A model generated the notes under the pieces. It had not been told where the DNA came from, searched no databases, and saw only the letters and a program-made list of their open reading frames with translations. From contig JAAZBR010000354.1 of NCBI GenBank assembly GCA_012513735.1, positions 1-10,830 of the forward strand: 10,830 nt of DNA, read 5' to 3'. Of this stretch, positions 1-6,506 are shown piece by piece. Each line of letters begins with the position of its first letter. Positions within the stretch are counted from its first letter, which is position 1. The DNA comes from Clostridiales bacterium. GTDB taxonomy: Bacteria > Bacillota > Clostridia > Christensenellales > Aristaeellaceae. A program made the translations under genes and the position numbers.

Positions 1-5
1 AATGT

Positions 6-161
6 CTGATTTCAAACTTTAACGCATCGTTGCGCTGGTGCTTTTGCCCCACTGCTGCGTCAGCTGCTCGGTCGGCGTAGCGCCACTATGCCTCCCTCGT
101 CTGCTCCTTGCGGTGAACTAAAAGCCCACACCGCTTTGGATGCATTAAAGTTTTACATCAG
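6..161. repeat. 156-bp imperfect palindrome (possible interspersed repeat element)
   Basis: The two ends are inverted copies: CTGAT at 6-10 matches ATCAG at 157-161, and the 15 bases at 14-28 match those at 139-153 with one mismatch, all on one symmetry axis near 83.5. Further in, GCG..TG..GCTTTT-like blocks (32-45 and 120-134) also pair with small gaps. The centre is a 7-bp hairpin, 74-80 with 86-92, with a 5-base loop and one G-T pair. The whole could fold as a long interrupted hairpin in DNA or RNA. No open reading frame in it looks real. The layout resembles non-coding palindromic repeats scattered in bacterial genomes, but a second copy is not present in this window, so its repeat nature is inferred. 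Confidence 0.6.
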
Positions 162-180
162 TATAACGATGGTACAATAT

Positions 181-216
181 CAAACGCCTGAGGGCTCAGC
201 GCTTCCCAGGCGTTTG
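181..216 (-). terminator. Hairpin terminator at the end of the envelope operon
   Basis: A perfect 10-bp stem, CAAACGCCTG at 181-190 with CAGGCGTTTG at 207-216, encloses a 16-base loop. It lies 28 bases past the stop codon of the last leftward gene, where a terminator is expected. The U-rich part is mostly inside the stem (GUUUG) and is followed by GATATTGT on the minus strand, so the tail is weak. On the plus strand the tail is CTTTG, so it could act in both directions. Confidence 0.55.
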
Positions 217-244
217 CTTTGTACGGGCGGGTGTTGGTTGGTGG

Positions 245-1303
245 TTAGGTGCCCACGTCCTCGTCAGCACGGTAGATGGCAATGGTTAGCGCACCATCCT
301 GGGCATGGCCGTCGATGCGGATCGGGAAATCATAGTGGTTGACGAACACCAGGTTGAGAGTTTTATTGCCTACGGCTGCGTCGCTGTGCAGCGGCAGGTA
401 GGTGGCGCCCCGGGGGCCATGGGGGCGACGGGCAACAATTTCCACACCGGGCAACTGCATTAGGTTGTTGAACAACGTACTGCTGACCTGACAGGTGCCC
501 CCGCCATAGCCCAGCGCCGTACCGCCATCCACCAGCACGATGGCAGGTAGATAGCCGGAGCGGGCGTTATAGGGGCCGATATCGCCGTTGAAATCAAACC
601 GGCCGCCCGGGGGGATGGGGGTGCGGGCCATGCGCTCGCAGGCCACCACCAGGTTCTTCATTCGGCTGATGTTGTTTTCGTCGGTTGTGATACGGTAAAA
701 GGAGGTAAAGGCCGCAATGGGAGACTGGGTGTCCGCTTTCTGCGCAATAGGCTGCACAGGCTGCACCTCGCTGAGGTGACGGGTATCCACATAGGCGTAT
801 TGTCGATGGTAGATCACCTTGGCCCATCCATCCTCAAAGTCATGGATGGCCAGCCGCGCTCCCTGCTGCAGGGTGATCAGGGTCTCGGCGGCTGTTTCGG
901 GCGCCACCCGCACGCTCGTCTCCCGGGCCACCCAGCCCAGATACGTAGGGGGCATGGCAGGGTAGCGGGGAGCGGCGCTGGGATCGACAGGCGCCACCTT
1001 GGTGTCGTTGATATACTTGCGTTGAACGTATCCGGTCAGCCCTTCGCCGCGGATCAGCACCCAGTCGGGCAGTACTTCTAGAATCGCGATGCCGTAGCGC
1101 TGAGCCAGAGAACCGACAACCGGGCTGTCCTTGGAGGGCTGGGCATACAACTCCACGCCCGCGTTGAGGCGGCCGGTGTAAATCGCGGGCTGTATAGACG
1201 ACGATGCGGGCAGGGCCTGTATCTCAGCTGTTTCGGCAGCCAAAGCAGGTGTCATGCTGAGCATGAGCATCAGCGCAATGAAGAAACACATAAATCGTTT
1301 CAC
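245..1303 (-). CDS. Secreted SH3-SH3-VanW domain protein (distal paralogue)
   Basis: 352 aa. Residues 1-23 form a signal peptide ending in ALAA, so the protein is exported. Two bacterial SH3-like domains follow (about 45-98 and 126-178), then a VanW domain (about 200-345). The VanW signature is clear: RFDFN near 235, GGGTCQVSST at 267-276, RRPHG at 292-296 and a downstream SDAA. SH3 domains of this kind usually bind the cell wall. The VanW domain takes its name from vancomycin-resistance clusters, but its biochemical role is unresolved, and nothing here indicates glycopeptide resistance. The start is GTG at 1303, preceded by GAGG seven bases upstream. The GTGA overlaps the stop of the preceding gene by 4 bases, implying translational coupling. 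It is a tandem paralogue of its upstream neighbour and the last gene of the operon. Confidence 0.9.
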   Translation of the reverse strand: MKRFMCFFIALMLMLSMTPALAAETAEIQALPASSSIQPAIYTGRLNAGVELYAQPSKDSPVVGSLAQRYGIAILEVLPDWVLIRGEGLTGYVQRKYINDTKVAPVDPSAAPRYPAMPPTYLGWVARETSVRVAPETAAETLITLQQGARLAIHDFEDGWAKVIYHRQYAYVDTRHLSEVQPVQPIAQKADTQSPIAAFTSFYRITTDENNISRMKNLVVACERMARTPIPPGGRFDFNGDIGPYNARSGYLPAIVLVDGGTALGYGGGTCQVSSTLFNNLMQLPGVEIVARRPHGPRGATYLPLHSDAAVGNKTLNLVFVNHYDFPIRIDGHAQDGALTIAIYRADEDVGT

Positions 1304-2343
1304 GCGGCAACCTCGCGGTAGATAGCGATGAAGTAGGCGCCATCCTGCACGTGATAGTCAATGCGGATGGGGAAGCTGTAATCGTTGCGGAAAATAAAGT
1401 TCAAATCGCCCGAGGAGGCATCCACGCCATGGGGCAGGTAGGGGGCGCCGTCATTGCCGTGGGGGGCACGGGCAGTGACTGTGAGACCTGTCAACTGCAG
1501 CACCACATTGTAAAGCGTGCTGGAGGCCTGGCAACTCCCGCCGCCGGTGGAGTCCACCAGCTCACCATCTACCAGGCCGGGGGCTGTTTTGTAGCCGTAA
1601 CGGGGATGGAAGGGACCTACGGTTTTGTTGAAGTCCAGCATCTCCCCCGGCTGCATCACGCGGGCCATGCGCTGGCCACACACCTCCAAGTTGATCATGC
1701 GGTTCAGGTTCGCGTCGTTGGTGGCGATGTTGTAAAAGGAGGTATAGACGGCGATGGGCGTCTGGCTGTCGCCACCTTCGGGAGAGGGGGCGACCATCTG
1801 CAAATCGGGCAGCAGAGCGGTGTTCACGTAGCCGTACTGGCGCTTGAAGATCAGCTTGGCCCAGCCGTTTTCCATGTCGATGAAGGCCAGCCTGGCGCCT
1901 TTCTGCAGGGTGATCAGCACCTCTGCGCCCGTATCCGGCGCTGCCATCACCGGGGTTTCCTTGTCCAGGGTGGAGAAATAGCGGAAAGGCACCACGCCGT
2001 AGGGCGGGGTGGTGCTGGGGTCCAGGGCCACCACCTTGTCAATGCGCTTGCGCAGGATAAACCCAGTGCCGCCCTTGTAGTTGATTTCGACATAGTTGGG
2101 CAGCACGTCCACTACTTCCAGCTTGCTGCCCGCACGCAGGGTGCCCAGGCGTCGGGTACTCTGGTTGGGCTTTTGCACATCCGGTGTTGGGTAGATGCCC
2201 GATCCGCTGTCCGCCCCATAGGCCATGGTGACAACAGCGGTGTAGAGCACCGGCTTATTGGCTGCCAGCCCCTGCAACGGTACTGTCAGCGTGAGGAACA
2301 TCAATGCCGCAAGGGCAGTTGCAGCAAGGCGGTGTTTTGTCAT
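1300..2343 (-). CDS. Secreted SH3-SH3-VanW domain protein (proximal paralogue)
   Basis: 347 aa from the ATG at 2343. Signal peptide about 1-28 (hydrophobic core 8-26, then AA). SH3-like domains lie at about 35-101 and 127-179, and a VanW domain at about 200-344 with LDFN (236-239), GGGSCQASSTLYN (267-279) and APHG (293-296). The second SH3 domain is strikingly like that of the next gene: 24 of 37 residues identical by eye over residues 142-178. A tandem duplication is therefore likely. The first SH3 domain is longer here, with an insert around residues 44-62. Two ATG codons are possible. The one at 2349 is only 4 bases from AGGAGG; the one at 2343 is 10 bases away and makes an ATGA overlap with the preceding stop, matching the overlap style of neighbouring genes, so I prefer it. 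Catalytic activity is unknown. Confidence 0.9.
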   Translation of the reverse strand: MTKHRLAATALAALMFLTLTVPLQGLAANKPVLYTAVVTMAYGADSGSGIYPTPDVQKPNQSTRRLGTLRAGSKLEVVDVLPNYVEINYKGGTGFILRKRIDKVVALDPSTTPPYGVVPFRYFSTLDKETPVMAAPDTGAEVLITLQKGARLAFIDMENGWAKLIFKRQYGYVNTALLPDLQMVAPSPEGGDSQTPIAVYTSFYNIATNDANLNRMINLEVCGQRMARVMQPGEMLDFNKTVGPFHPRYGYKTAPGLVDGELVDSTGGGSCQASSTLYNVVLQLTGLTVTARAPHGNDGAPYLPHGVDASSGDLNFIFRNDYSFPIRIDYHVQDGAYFIAIYREVAA

Positions 2344-2570
2344 GGCCATGTTTCCTCCTGTGTCAGATTCTTCTTTTGCAGCTTCTGATAGCTACCGTCC
2401 TCCTGCTGAACATAAACATTGTCCAGCTGCTGCTGGAAGCCCTTGCGGAAGTCCTCCAGATACTGCTGGCGCAGGGCGGTGAGCTCCAGGCCCTCCTGTT
2501 CGGTCAACGGCCCCTCCTCGCGCTTTTTACGTGCAAGGGCCAGCATGCGTTCAACGGTCTCTTTTTCCAT
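2340..2570 (-). CDS. DUF896 (UPF0291/YnzC-like) small cytoplasmic protein
   Basis: 76 aa, highly charged, no signal or membrane segment. The N-terminal half is a predicted helical hairpin with the family pattern: ERMLALARKKREEGPLTEQE (residues 7-26) followed by LRQQYLEDFRKGF (33-45). This matches the DUF896 family typified by B. subtilis YnzC, a short Firmicutes protein of unknown molecular role. The start at 2570 fits because homology begins there and AAGGA lies about 9 bases upstream. A longer frame to 2618 would add a Cys/Trp-rich stretch that is only a shadow of the upstream membrane-protein gene. It overlaps that gene by 20 bases and the following VanW gene by 4. It is the only evident cytoplasmic protein in an operon of exported and membrane proteins, perhaps simply co-transcribed. 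Confidence 0.85.
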   Translation of the reverse strand: MEKETVERMLALARKKREEGPLTEQEGLELTALRQQYLEDFRKGFQQQLDNVYVQQEDGSYQKLQKKNLTQEETWP

Positions 2571-3519
2571 AATACCCATTCCTTGACAGCAGCTGCAGGC
2601 CCAGCACCATCGGCACACACAGCACCAGGATGTACAGGGCGTAGGAGATCAGCTTGCTCATTTCCGAGCGGTCAATCATAAACTCTATTCCCAGCACGGC
2701 GGCCCAGCAAAGGGGAAGGGCGGCAAGGCTGACAATCGCTAACAAACGGTTGCCCTGATGCCCGGGGGAACGCAGCAGCTGTTTGGCCAGCACGATGATG
2801 ATTACTGTGAACAACAGGGCAGCCAGCACCTGCTGCAGGCCGATGAAGCTGAAACGCAGATGCCCGTCATAGCGCAGGCTTTCAAACAAAGTCTGCGTAA
2901 TTCCAAAGCCCAGACCGCCAAACAGGGCAATGCCTCCCGGTCTTGTGGTGCGGGGCAGACGCAGCAGGGCAACAGCGCACAGCACCGCCGCTCCCATGCT
3001 TTCCAGCAGGTAGGTGCGCAGGTAGGCGTCGTAATCATCCTGCAGAGCAAGGAAGGTATTATCCAGCAGTCCCGTCACCAGCGGGCGGCTGATGCCCAGT
3101 GCCGTAGTCCCCTCGCCCAGGCGTGCAATGGCCACAAACGCAAGCAGTGCCGGCACCAGCCGGTCCAGCAAAGAGGGAAGGCTGCACCTTGTGATGCGCG
3201 CAGCGACCAGCCCCCCCACCAGGGCGCCGGCCAGAGCGCCGAACATGGAGAAACCGCCCAGCCGCAGGAACAACACATGGCGTGTGCTCAGCAGCGGCGC
3301 AAACTGCACCTCGGTAAAGGCCCACAGCAACCTGGCAAACACCAGCCCCAGGATGGGGGAGAACAGGCTGCTGACCGCAGCGGCATCGCGCAGCTTGGCG
3401 TCCCGGCGACTTAGTAGCCAAAGCACCATGCATGCCAGCAGGCAACCGGCAGCTACATAGAGCCCGTACACATAGACGGTCTGTCCGAATAGGTTGATTG
3501 TCAGCGCATCATCGTACAT
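2551..3519 (-). CDS. Divergent Lgt-family (prolipoprotein diacylglyceryl transferase-like) membrane protein
   Basis: 322 aa, with about eight to nine hydrophobic segments including roughly 18-36, 50-68, 90-108, 121-135, 172-187, 198-213, 226-246, 258-278 and 290-311. Order and spacing of motifs follow Lgt, which transfers diacylglycerol from phosphatidylglycerol to lipobox Cys: YVYGL (16-20) for the N-terminal Tyr-Gly, GGFSMFGALAGA (88-99) for the GGLSFHGG loop, ARLGEGTTALG (132-142) for RxGNFxNxExxG, and FESLRYD (212-218) for the E..R region. Key positions differ: the loop His is Phe93, Asn of RxGN is Glu136, and the position matching E. coli Arg239 appears to be Gln209. A C-terminal pair of membrane segments makes it longer than a typical Lgt. 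The housekeeping reaction is therefore doubtful and I give no gene symbol. The ATG lies 2 bases after the previous stop with no strong ribosome binding site, so translation is probably coupled. Confidence 0.75.
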   Translation of the reverse strand: MYDDALTINLFGQTVYVYGLYVAAGCLLACMVLWLLSRRDAKLRDAAAVSSLFSPILGLVFARLLWAFTEVQFAPLLSTRHVLFLRLGGFSMFGALAGALVGGLVAARITRCSLPSLLDRLVPALLAFVAIARLGEGTTALGISRPLVTGLLDNTFLALQDDYDAYLRTYLLESMGAAVLCAVALLRLPRTTRPGGIALFGGLGFGITQTLFESLRYDGHLRFSFIGLQQVLAALLFTVIIIVLAKQLLRSPGHQGNRLLAIVSLAALPLCWAAVLGIEFMIDRSEMSKLISYALYILVLCVPMVLGLQLLSRNGYYGKRDR

Positions 3520-3521
3520 GC

Positions 3522-4544
3522 TTACTGCCAGCCTGCCGTGTCCACCAGCGTAGCGAAGTAGAGCATATCGCTCTGCGTGCGCTCGTTGTTTTTGCTTTTT
3601 TGCTGGTAATAGCCACCGTTGTACACCATGGTGGCAGAGTTGCCCCCGTCAAAGTTGAAGGCCTGCTGGCAGCCCAGGGCCGCCATGAAATCAGCCAGCT
3701 CCTGATGGGTTGCACCTTCGGAATCCTTGGTGCGGCCCTCCGCAAGCACCAGCACATAGCTCAACTTGTCAAGCTGACCGATGGCCATGCGGGGGTTTTT
3801 TCCATCGCCGGCGTAGCCATAACCGCTTTCCATTTTGATGAGCTGGCCATCCACTACCAAAGCAGGGCCGAAGGTAAAGGCGTTGATGATCTGGTGGCCT
3901 TCGGTAAGCCAGGCATCTATCTCCTGCTGATTGGATTTCTGGAACAGCTTAAAATCACCATGCTGATCGATTATCAGCAGATCCTTCTTGCGGTTGGGCT
4001 TATTGCGCACCTTTTCGCCCATGCGGTATTCATAGGATGTTTTGACCGGGTCATTGCTCATATAGTCGGTGTTGATAGCAATCACCGCGTTGTTCTTGGC
4101 TGCCATGGAGGAGATCAGGGCTGTCTTGCTGCTGTTCAACTTGCCTGCGGTGGCTGTGCGTATCTGGGAAGGATCCTGTATCTTAACCCAGGCAATGCGC
4201 CAGCGCACGCCCGCTTCATCCCGGGTTTCCAGTTTGAGGCTGATGCTGGCGTCCTCATAGCCGTCTTCCTTAAAGAGGGCGGGATTGGGCGCAGGGCCGG
4301 GGCTGAAGTCGATAGGCAGGGGGACGAGAGCGAGCTGAGCCTCCTCTGCCACAGCCGTCGGGAACAGCAGCCTGGTAAACCAGGCGCCCTCATCGCCTTC
4401 GTTATCTTCGTCTTGCGCTGGCATTGCATCCATCAGCAGGCTGCGTTCATCACCAAGCATTGCCCCGCTGGGTACGTAAAAAGGTAGGCTCAACACAAAG
4501 GCGGCCGCCAGAATGTACAGGATGATACGGGTTCTTTGCTTCAC
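3522..4544 (-). CDS. Membrane-anchored phosphodiester glycosidase (NAGPA domain)
   Basis: 340 aa from GTG at 4544. An N-terminal hydrophobic segment (about 7-24, after KQRTR) is a signal anchor placing the rest outside the membrane. A low-complexity acidic linker (about 41-55) precedes the NAGPA domain (about 130-335). Visible family motifs: AINTDYM (156-162) for the AINGDYF-type motif, AFTFGPALVVDG (222-233), NPRMAIG (250-256), NFDGGNSATM (297-306) and a terminal RTQSDMLYFATLVD. This is the phosphodiester glycosidase family of the mammalian mannose-6-phosphate uncovering enzyme. Bacterial members are annotated in exopolysaccharide biosynthesis and probably cleave sugar-1-phosphodiesters; the substrate here is unknown. 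A longer frame to 4748 exists, but its first 68 residues lie inside the glycosyltransferase gene and look non-coding. GAGG sits 8 bases before the GTG, and the preceding stop is 5 bases upstream. Confidence 0.85.
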   Translation of the reverse strand: MKQRTRIILYILAAAFVLSLPFYVPSGAMLGDERSLLMDAMPAQDEDNEGDEGAWFTRLLFPTAVAEEAQLALVPLPIDFSPGPAPNPALFKEDGYEDASISLKLETRDEAGVRWRIAWVKIQDPSQIRTATAGKLNSSKTALISSMAAKNNAVIAINTDYMSNDPVKTSYEYRMGEKVRNKPNRKKDLLIIDQHGDFKLFQKSNQQEIDAWLTEGHQIINAFTFGPALVVDGQLIKMESGYGYAGDGKNPRMAIGQLDKLSYVLVLAEGRTKDSEGATHQELADFMAALGCQQAFNFDGGNSATMVYNGGYYQQKSKNNERTQSDMLYFATLVDTAGWQ

Positions 4545-4549
4545 AATGC

Positions 4550-5674
4550 TTACCTCGCTTCGTACTTGTTGGAAAACACCCAGGCACGCTGGATGCGGTA
4601 GTTGAGAAAAAACAGCCCGGTGTCCACCACCACCTTGACTGCGGTCTTGTCCCATCCAAACCAGGCGTTGATGGTGCTGACAAGCCCTGCGGACAGCGCC
4701 ATCACAACGGCGGCCAGCAGCAGGTAGCGGGGCAATGCCCCCTTGCACTTATCAATCTGGAACACAAAAGATTTGTTGGCTTTGAAGTTGAACATGGCGG
4801 AGCAGATGCGGGCGATGCCTGTGGCCAAGACCACCTGCAGCGACACATTCCATAGCAGCATCTGATCGGGGCACAGGCCCATCAGGGGTAGCAGCCACTT
4901 GTCCAGCACCGTAAACAGCAGGATATCCAGCACCGTGGACAACCCGCTTGCCGAGGCATATCGGAAGAAATTGCCGAACAACTGCCGGTAGATACGTAGG
5001 GAGTCGTGGAAGGGGCGGAAGTGGGTGCGCCGGTTTTCTTCGATATAAATTGTTTGGATGGTAACGATATGGAAGGGAATATGCCGGCCTGAACAGGTGA
5101 TCAGCATGTTCATCTCATATTCAAACCGATCCCCCGGTACCTCCAGCATCAGCGGAATCAGCCCCGTGGCAATACCCCGAAGGCCGGTTTGCGTGTCGGG
5201 CAGCCACTTGCCATACAGCAGCGCAAAAAAGAAACTGGTCAGCCGATTGCCGGCACGGCTTTTCCCGGGCACATTGTCCACCTTGAAATCCCGTGAACCC
5301 ACAATCAGCTTGTCAGGATGGGCAAGCATGGCGGTGGCCACACGGAGCACATCGGGGGCTGTGTGCTGGCCGTCCGAATCGGCCGTCACAACACCCGGCG
5401 CTTCAGGAAAGTGCTGCTGCACATACTGCATGCCGTACTTCAGCGCGTGACCTTTGCCACCGTTGACCGGATAACCGATCACCGTGCAGCCTTCCCTGGT
5501 TTTCAAGTCCTCAAAAAGGGCCGCATATTCCGGCCCTGAACCATCATCAACAATCAGAATGCGGTGAAAACCATGGGTGACCAACTGGTCTACATACTCT
5601 GTCAGCAGGTGGTCCGGATGCAGCGAGGGGATCAGAACCACAGCGTCAGTGGACATTGACATGCGAGAAGTCAT
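4550..5674 (-). CDS. GT2 glycosyltransferase fused to a GtrA-type membrane domain
   Basis: 374 aa. Residues 10-225 form a family 2 glycosyltransferase: VDDGS (42-46) for nucleotide-sugar binding, NGGKGHALKYG (71-81), the metal-binding ADSDGQH (98-104), DTQTGLRG (160-167) and RFEYEMNML (183-191). Such enzymes typically move a sugar from a nucleotide donor to undecaprenyl phosphate at the inner membrane face. Residues 236-370 are a GtrA-like domain with four membrane segments (about 238-258, 272-292, 315-335, 344-361); GtrA proteins are proposed to flip the lipid-linked sugar. One polypeptide could thus make and translocate the donor. The adjacent phosphodiester glycosidase fits an extracytoplasmic follow-up step. 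First gene of the operon. Start uncertain: GAAGGG directly abuts the ATG at 5674, whereas the ATG at 5662 lies 12 bases from it; four residues are affected. Confidence 0.92.
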   Translation of the reverse strand: MTSRMSMSTDAVVLIPSLHPDHLLTEYVDQLVTHGFHRILIVDDGSGPEYAALFEDLKTREGCTVIGYPVNGGKGHALKYGMQYVQQHFPEAPGVVTADSDGQHTAPDVLRVATAMLAHPDKLIVGSRDFKVDNVPGKSRAGNRLTSFFFALLYGKWLPDTQTGLRGIATGLIPLMLEVPGDRFEYEMNMLITCSGRHIPFHIVTIQTIYIEENRRTHFRPFHDSLRIYRQLFGNFFRYASASGLSTVLDILLFTVLDKWLLPLMGLCPDQMLLWNVSLQVVLATGIARICSAMFNFKANKSFVFQIDKCKGALPRYLLLAAVVMALSAGLVSTINAWFGWDKTAVKVVVDTGLFFLNYRIQRAWVFSNKYEAR

Positions 5675-5716
5675 CCCTTCATCACTCTGGCACGGGCGAG
5701 TGCCCCTGCCGGCTTC

Positions 5717-5745
5717 ATACTACCCTAAAGAGGGGTGAAAGTAAA
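5717..5745 (-). promoter_or_regulatory. Candidate promoter of the leftward envelope operon
   Basis: On the minus strand TTTACT (5745-5740) and TAGTAT (5722-5717) are separated by 17 bases, with 4 of 6 matches each to -35 and -10 consensus. Transcription would start near 5710, about 35 bases before the first ATG. The spacer contains a small inverted repeat, CCCT AAAG AGGG (5723-5734), a possible protein site. The leader contains a 5-bp hairpin, GGCAC/GTGCC (5689-5704). The TetR-type gene just upstream is on the same strand and has no evident terminator, so read-through is also possible. Confidence 0.45.
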
Positions 5746-5771
5746 CGCATTGGGCATACTGTTACAAAGAG

Positions 5772-6356
5772 TCAGCATGATGTCATCTGAGGCGGCAGGA
5801 TAGAATAGCTGCTCAGCAGTCTTCTGACGATACTGGCGATCTGCCTGGGGGTCTCAATACGGCCGAAGCTGGACCAATGTTTCAGCATGCCGGCAAAGCC
5901 GTGGCTGATGAACACATAGCTGTAGGCACGAAGATGTTCGTCCTCCCCGTAAAGGGTTTCCCAGGTTTCCTTGGTGGTGGGCTTGTTGCGCTCGAATACC
6001 TTTCCCAGGAAGGAGGCGCTGTCTGTGCGCAGCAGGGCTTCGCAGGCATTGATGTGATCATCCAGGTAATTAAAAATGGCGCTGAACATGCGTTCCAGAC
6101 TGTCCTCATCGGTTACGGGGCCGGGTGCCTGCACGATTTCCGTAATACCGTCCACCACATCATCTTCAATGGCCTGGTACAGGTCGAATATGTCGGTGAA
6201 ATGCAGATAGAAGGTGCCACGGCTGATATCAGAAAGCTCTGCGATCTCCCGGATGCTGATATCCTGCAGCGTGCGCGTTTGCAGCAACTGCACCAGCACA
6301 TCCTTGAGCACACGTCTTGTTCTCTGGGACCGTCTGTCTGCCTGTGATTTCGTCAT
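5772..6356 (-). CDS. TetR/AcrR-family transcriptional repressor
   Basis: 194 aa. The N-terminal DNA-binding domain (about 12-60) has the TetR helix-turn-helix, IREIAELSDISRGTFYLHF (35-53), followed by a helical ligand/dimer domain. The C-terminal segment around YVFISHGFAGMLKHW (147-161) is typical of one TetR C-terminal subgroup. Family members usually repress a neighbouring gene and are released by a small ligand; the ligand is not predictable here. The start at 6356 is chosen because AAGGAG lies 5 bases upstream and the TetR homology begins just after it. A frame open to 6455 would run through the presumed operators. It is divergent from an MMPL transporter gene, with 141 bases between start codons carrying inverted repeats, so self-regulation and control of the transporter are likely. 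Confidence 0.92.
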   Translation of the reverse strand: MTKSQADRRSQRTRRVLKDVLVQLLQTRTLQDISIREIAELSDISRGTFYLHFTDIFDLYQAIEDDVVDGITEIVQAPGPVTDEDSLERMFSAIFNYLDDHINACEALLRTDSASFLGKVFERNKPTTKETWETLYGEDEHLRAYSYVFISHGFAGMLKHWSSFGRIETPRQIASIVRRLLSSYSILPPQMTSC

Positions 6357-6374
6357 GGTATCTCCTTTTGACAC

Positions 6375-6380
6375 TTTATA
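6375..6380 (-). promoter_or_regulatory. Candidate -10 box of the tetR-type gene
   Basis: TATAAA on the minus strand lies 18 bases before the ATG at 6356. No good -35 hexamer is seen at 16-18 bases; that position falls inside the inverted repeat at 6387-6402, where TGTCCG-like sequence occurs. Transcription would start very close to the AAGGAG site (6362-6367), giving a minimal leader. The call is tentative. Confidence 0.35.
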
Positions 6381-6386
6381 GCTATT

Positions 6387-6418
6387 TGTCCAATAACGGA
6401 CAGTTTGTTCGATATTGG
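6387..6418. promoter_or_regulatory. Overlapping inverted repeats, probable TetR-type operators
   Basis: TGTCC (6387-6391) and GGACA (6398-6402) form a perfect inverted repeat with a 6-base centre. Overlapping it, CCAATA (6390-6395) and TATTGG (6413-6418) form a second perfect repeat with a 17-base centre. Both lie between the divergent genes: the first over the presumed -35 region of the repressor gene, the second ending 3 bases before the transporter -35. The half-site length and position suit a dimeric TetR-family repressor acting on both genes. Confidence 0.5.
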
Positions 6419-6421
6419 GGA

Positions 6422-6449
6422 TTGCAAGCAAACCCGCAAACATTATACT
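6422..6449 (+). promoter_or_regulatory. Candidate promoter of the MMPL transporter operon
   Basis: TTGCAA (6422-6427; 4 of 6 matches) and TATACT (6444-6449; 5 of 6) are separated by 16 bases. Transcription would start near 6456, giving a leader of about 40 bases. The inverted repeats at 6387-6418 sit immediately upstream, so bound repressor could block polymerase. Confidence 0.55.
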
Positions 6450-6491
6450 TAACACATGACCCTAAATCAACAGGTGTACATCATCTGAATT

Positions 6492-6506
6492 GGAGGTATG
6501 TTCTTG
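6492..6506 (+). promoter_or_regulatory. Ribosome binding site and start choice of the MMPL gene
   Basis: GGAGG at 6492-6496 is only 1 base from the ATG at 6498 but 7 bases from an in-frame TTG at 6504. Spacing therefore favours TTG as the real initiation codon, which would shorten the protein by two residues. Confidence 0.5.

Noticed and set aside
88..342. 84-codon plus-strand open frame across the palindrome and terminator
   Set aside because: It crosses the long palindrome, the terminator hairpin and the end of the VanW gene, with no ribosome site or plausible protein character.
245..2343. Vancomycin resistance suggested by the VanW name
   Set aside because: No vanH/A/X ligase or dipeptidase genes or VanR/S pair are present, and VanW-domain proteins are common in Bacillota without resistance.
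1351..2388. 345-codon plus-strand open frame opposite the proximal VanW gene
   Set aside because: It is antisense to a gene with clear signal peptide, SH3 and VanW motifs, and its own product has no recognisable features.
3498..4487. 329-codon plus-strand open frame opposite the NAGPA gene
   Set aside because: The minus strand carries the NAGPA motifs in order with start, ribosome site and operon spacing; the plus-strand product resembles nothing known.
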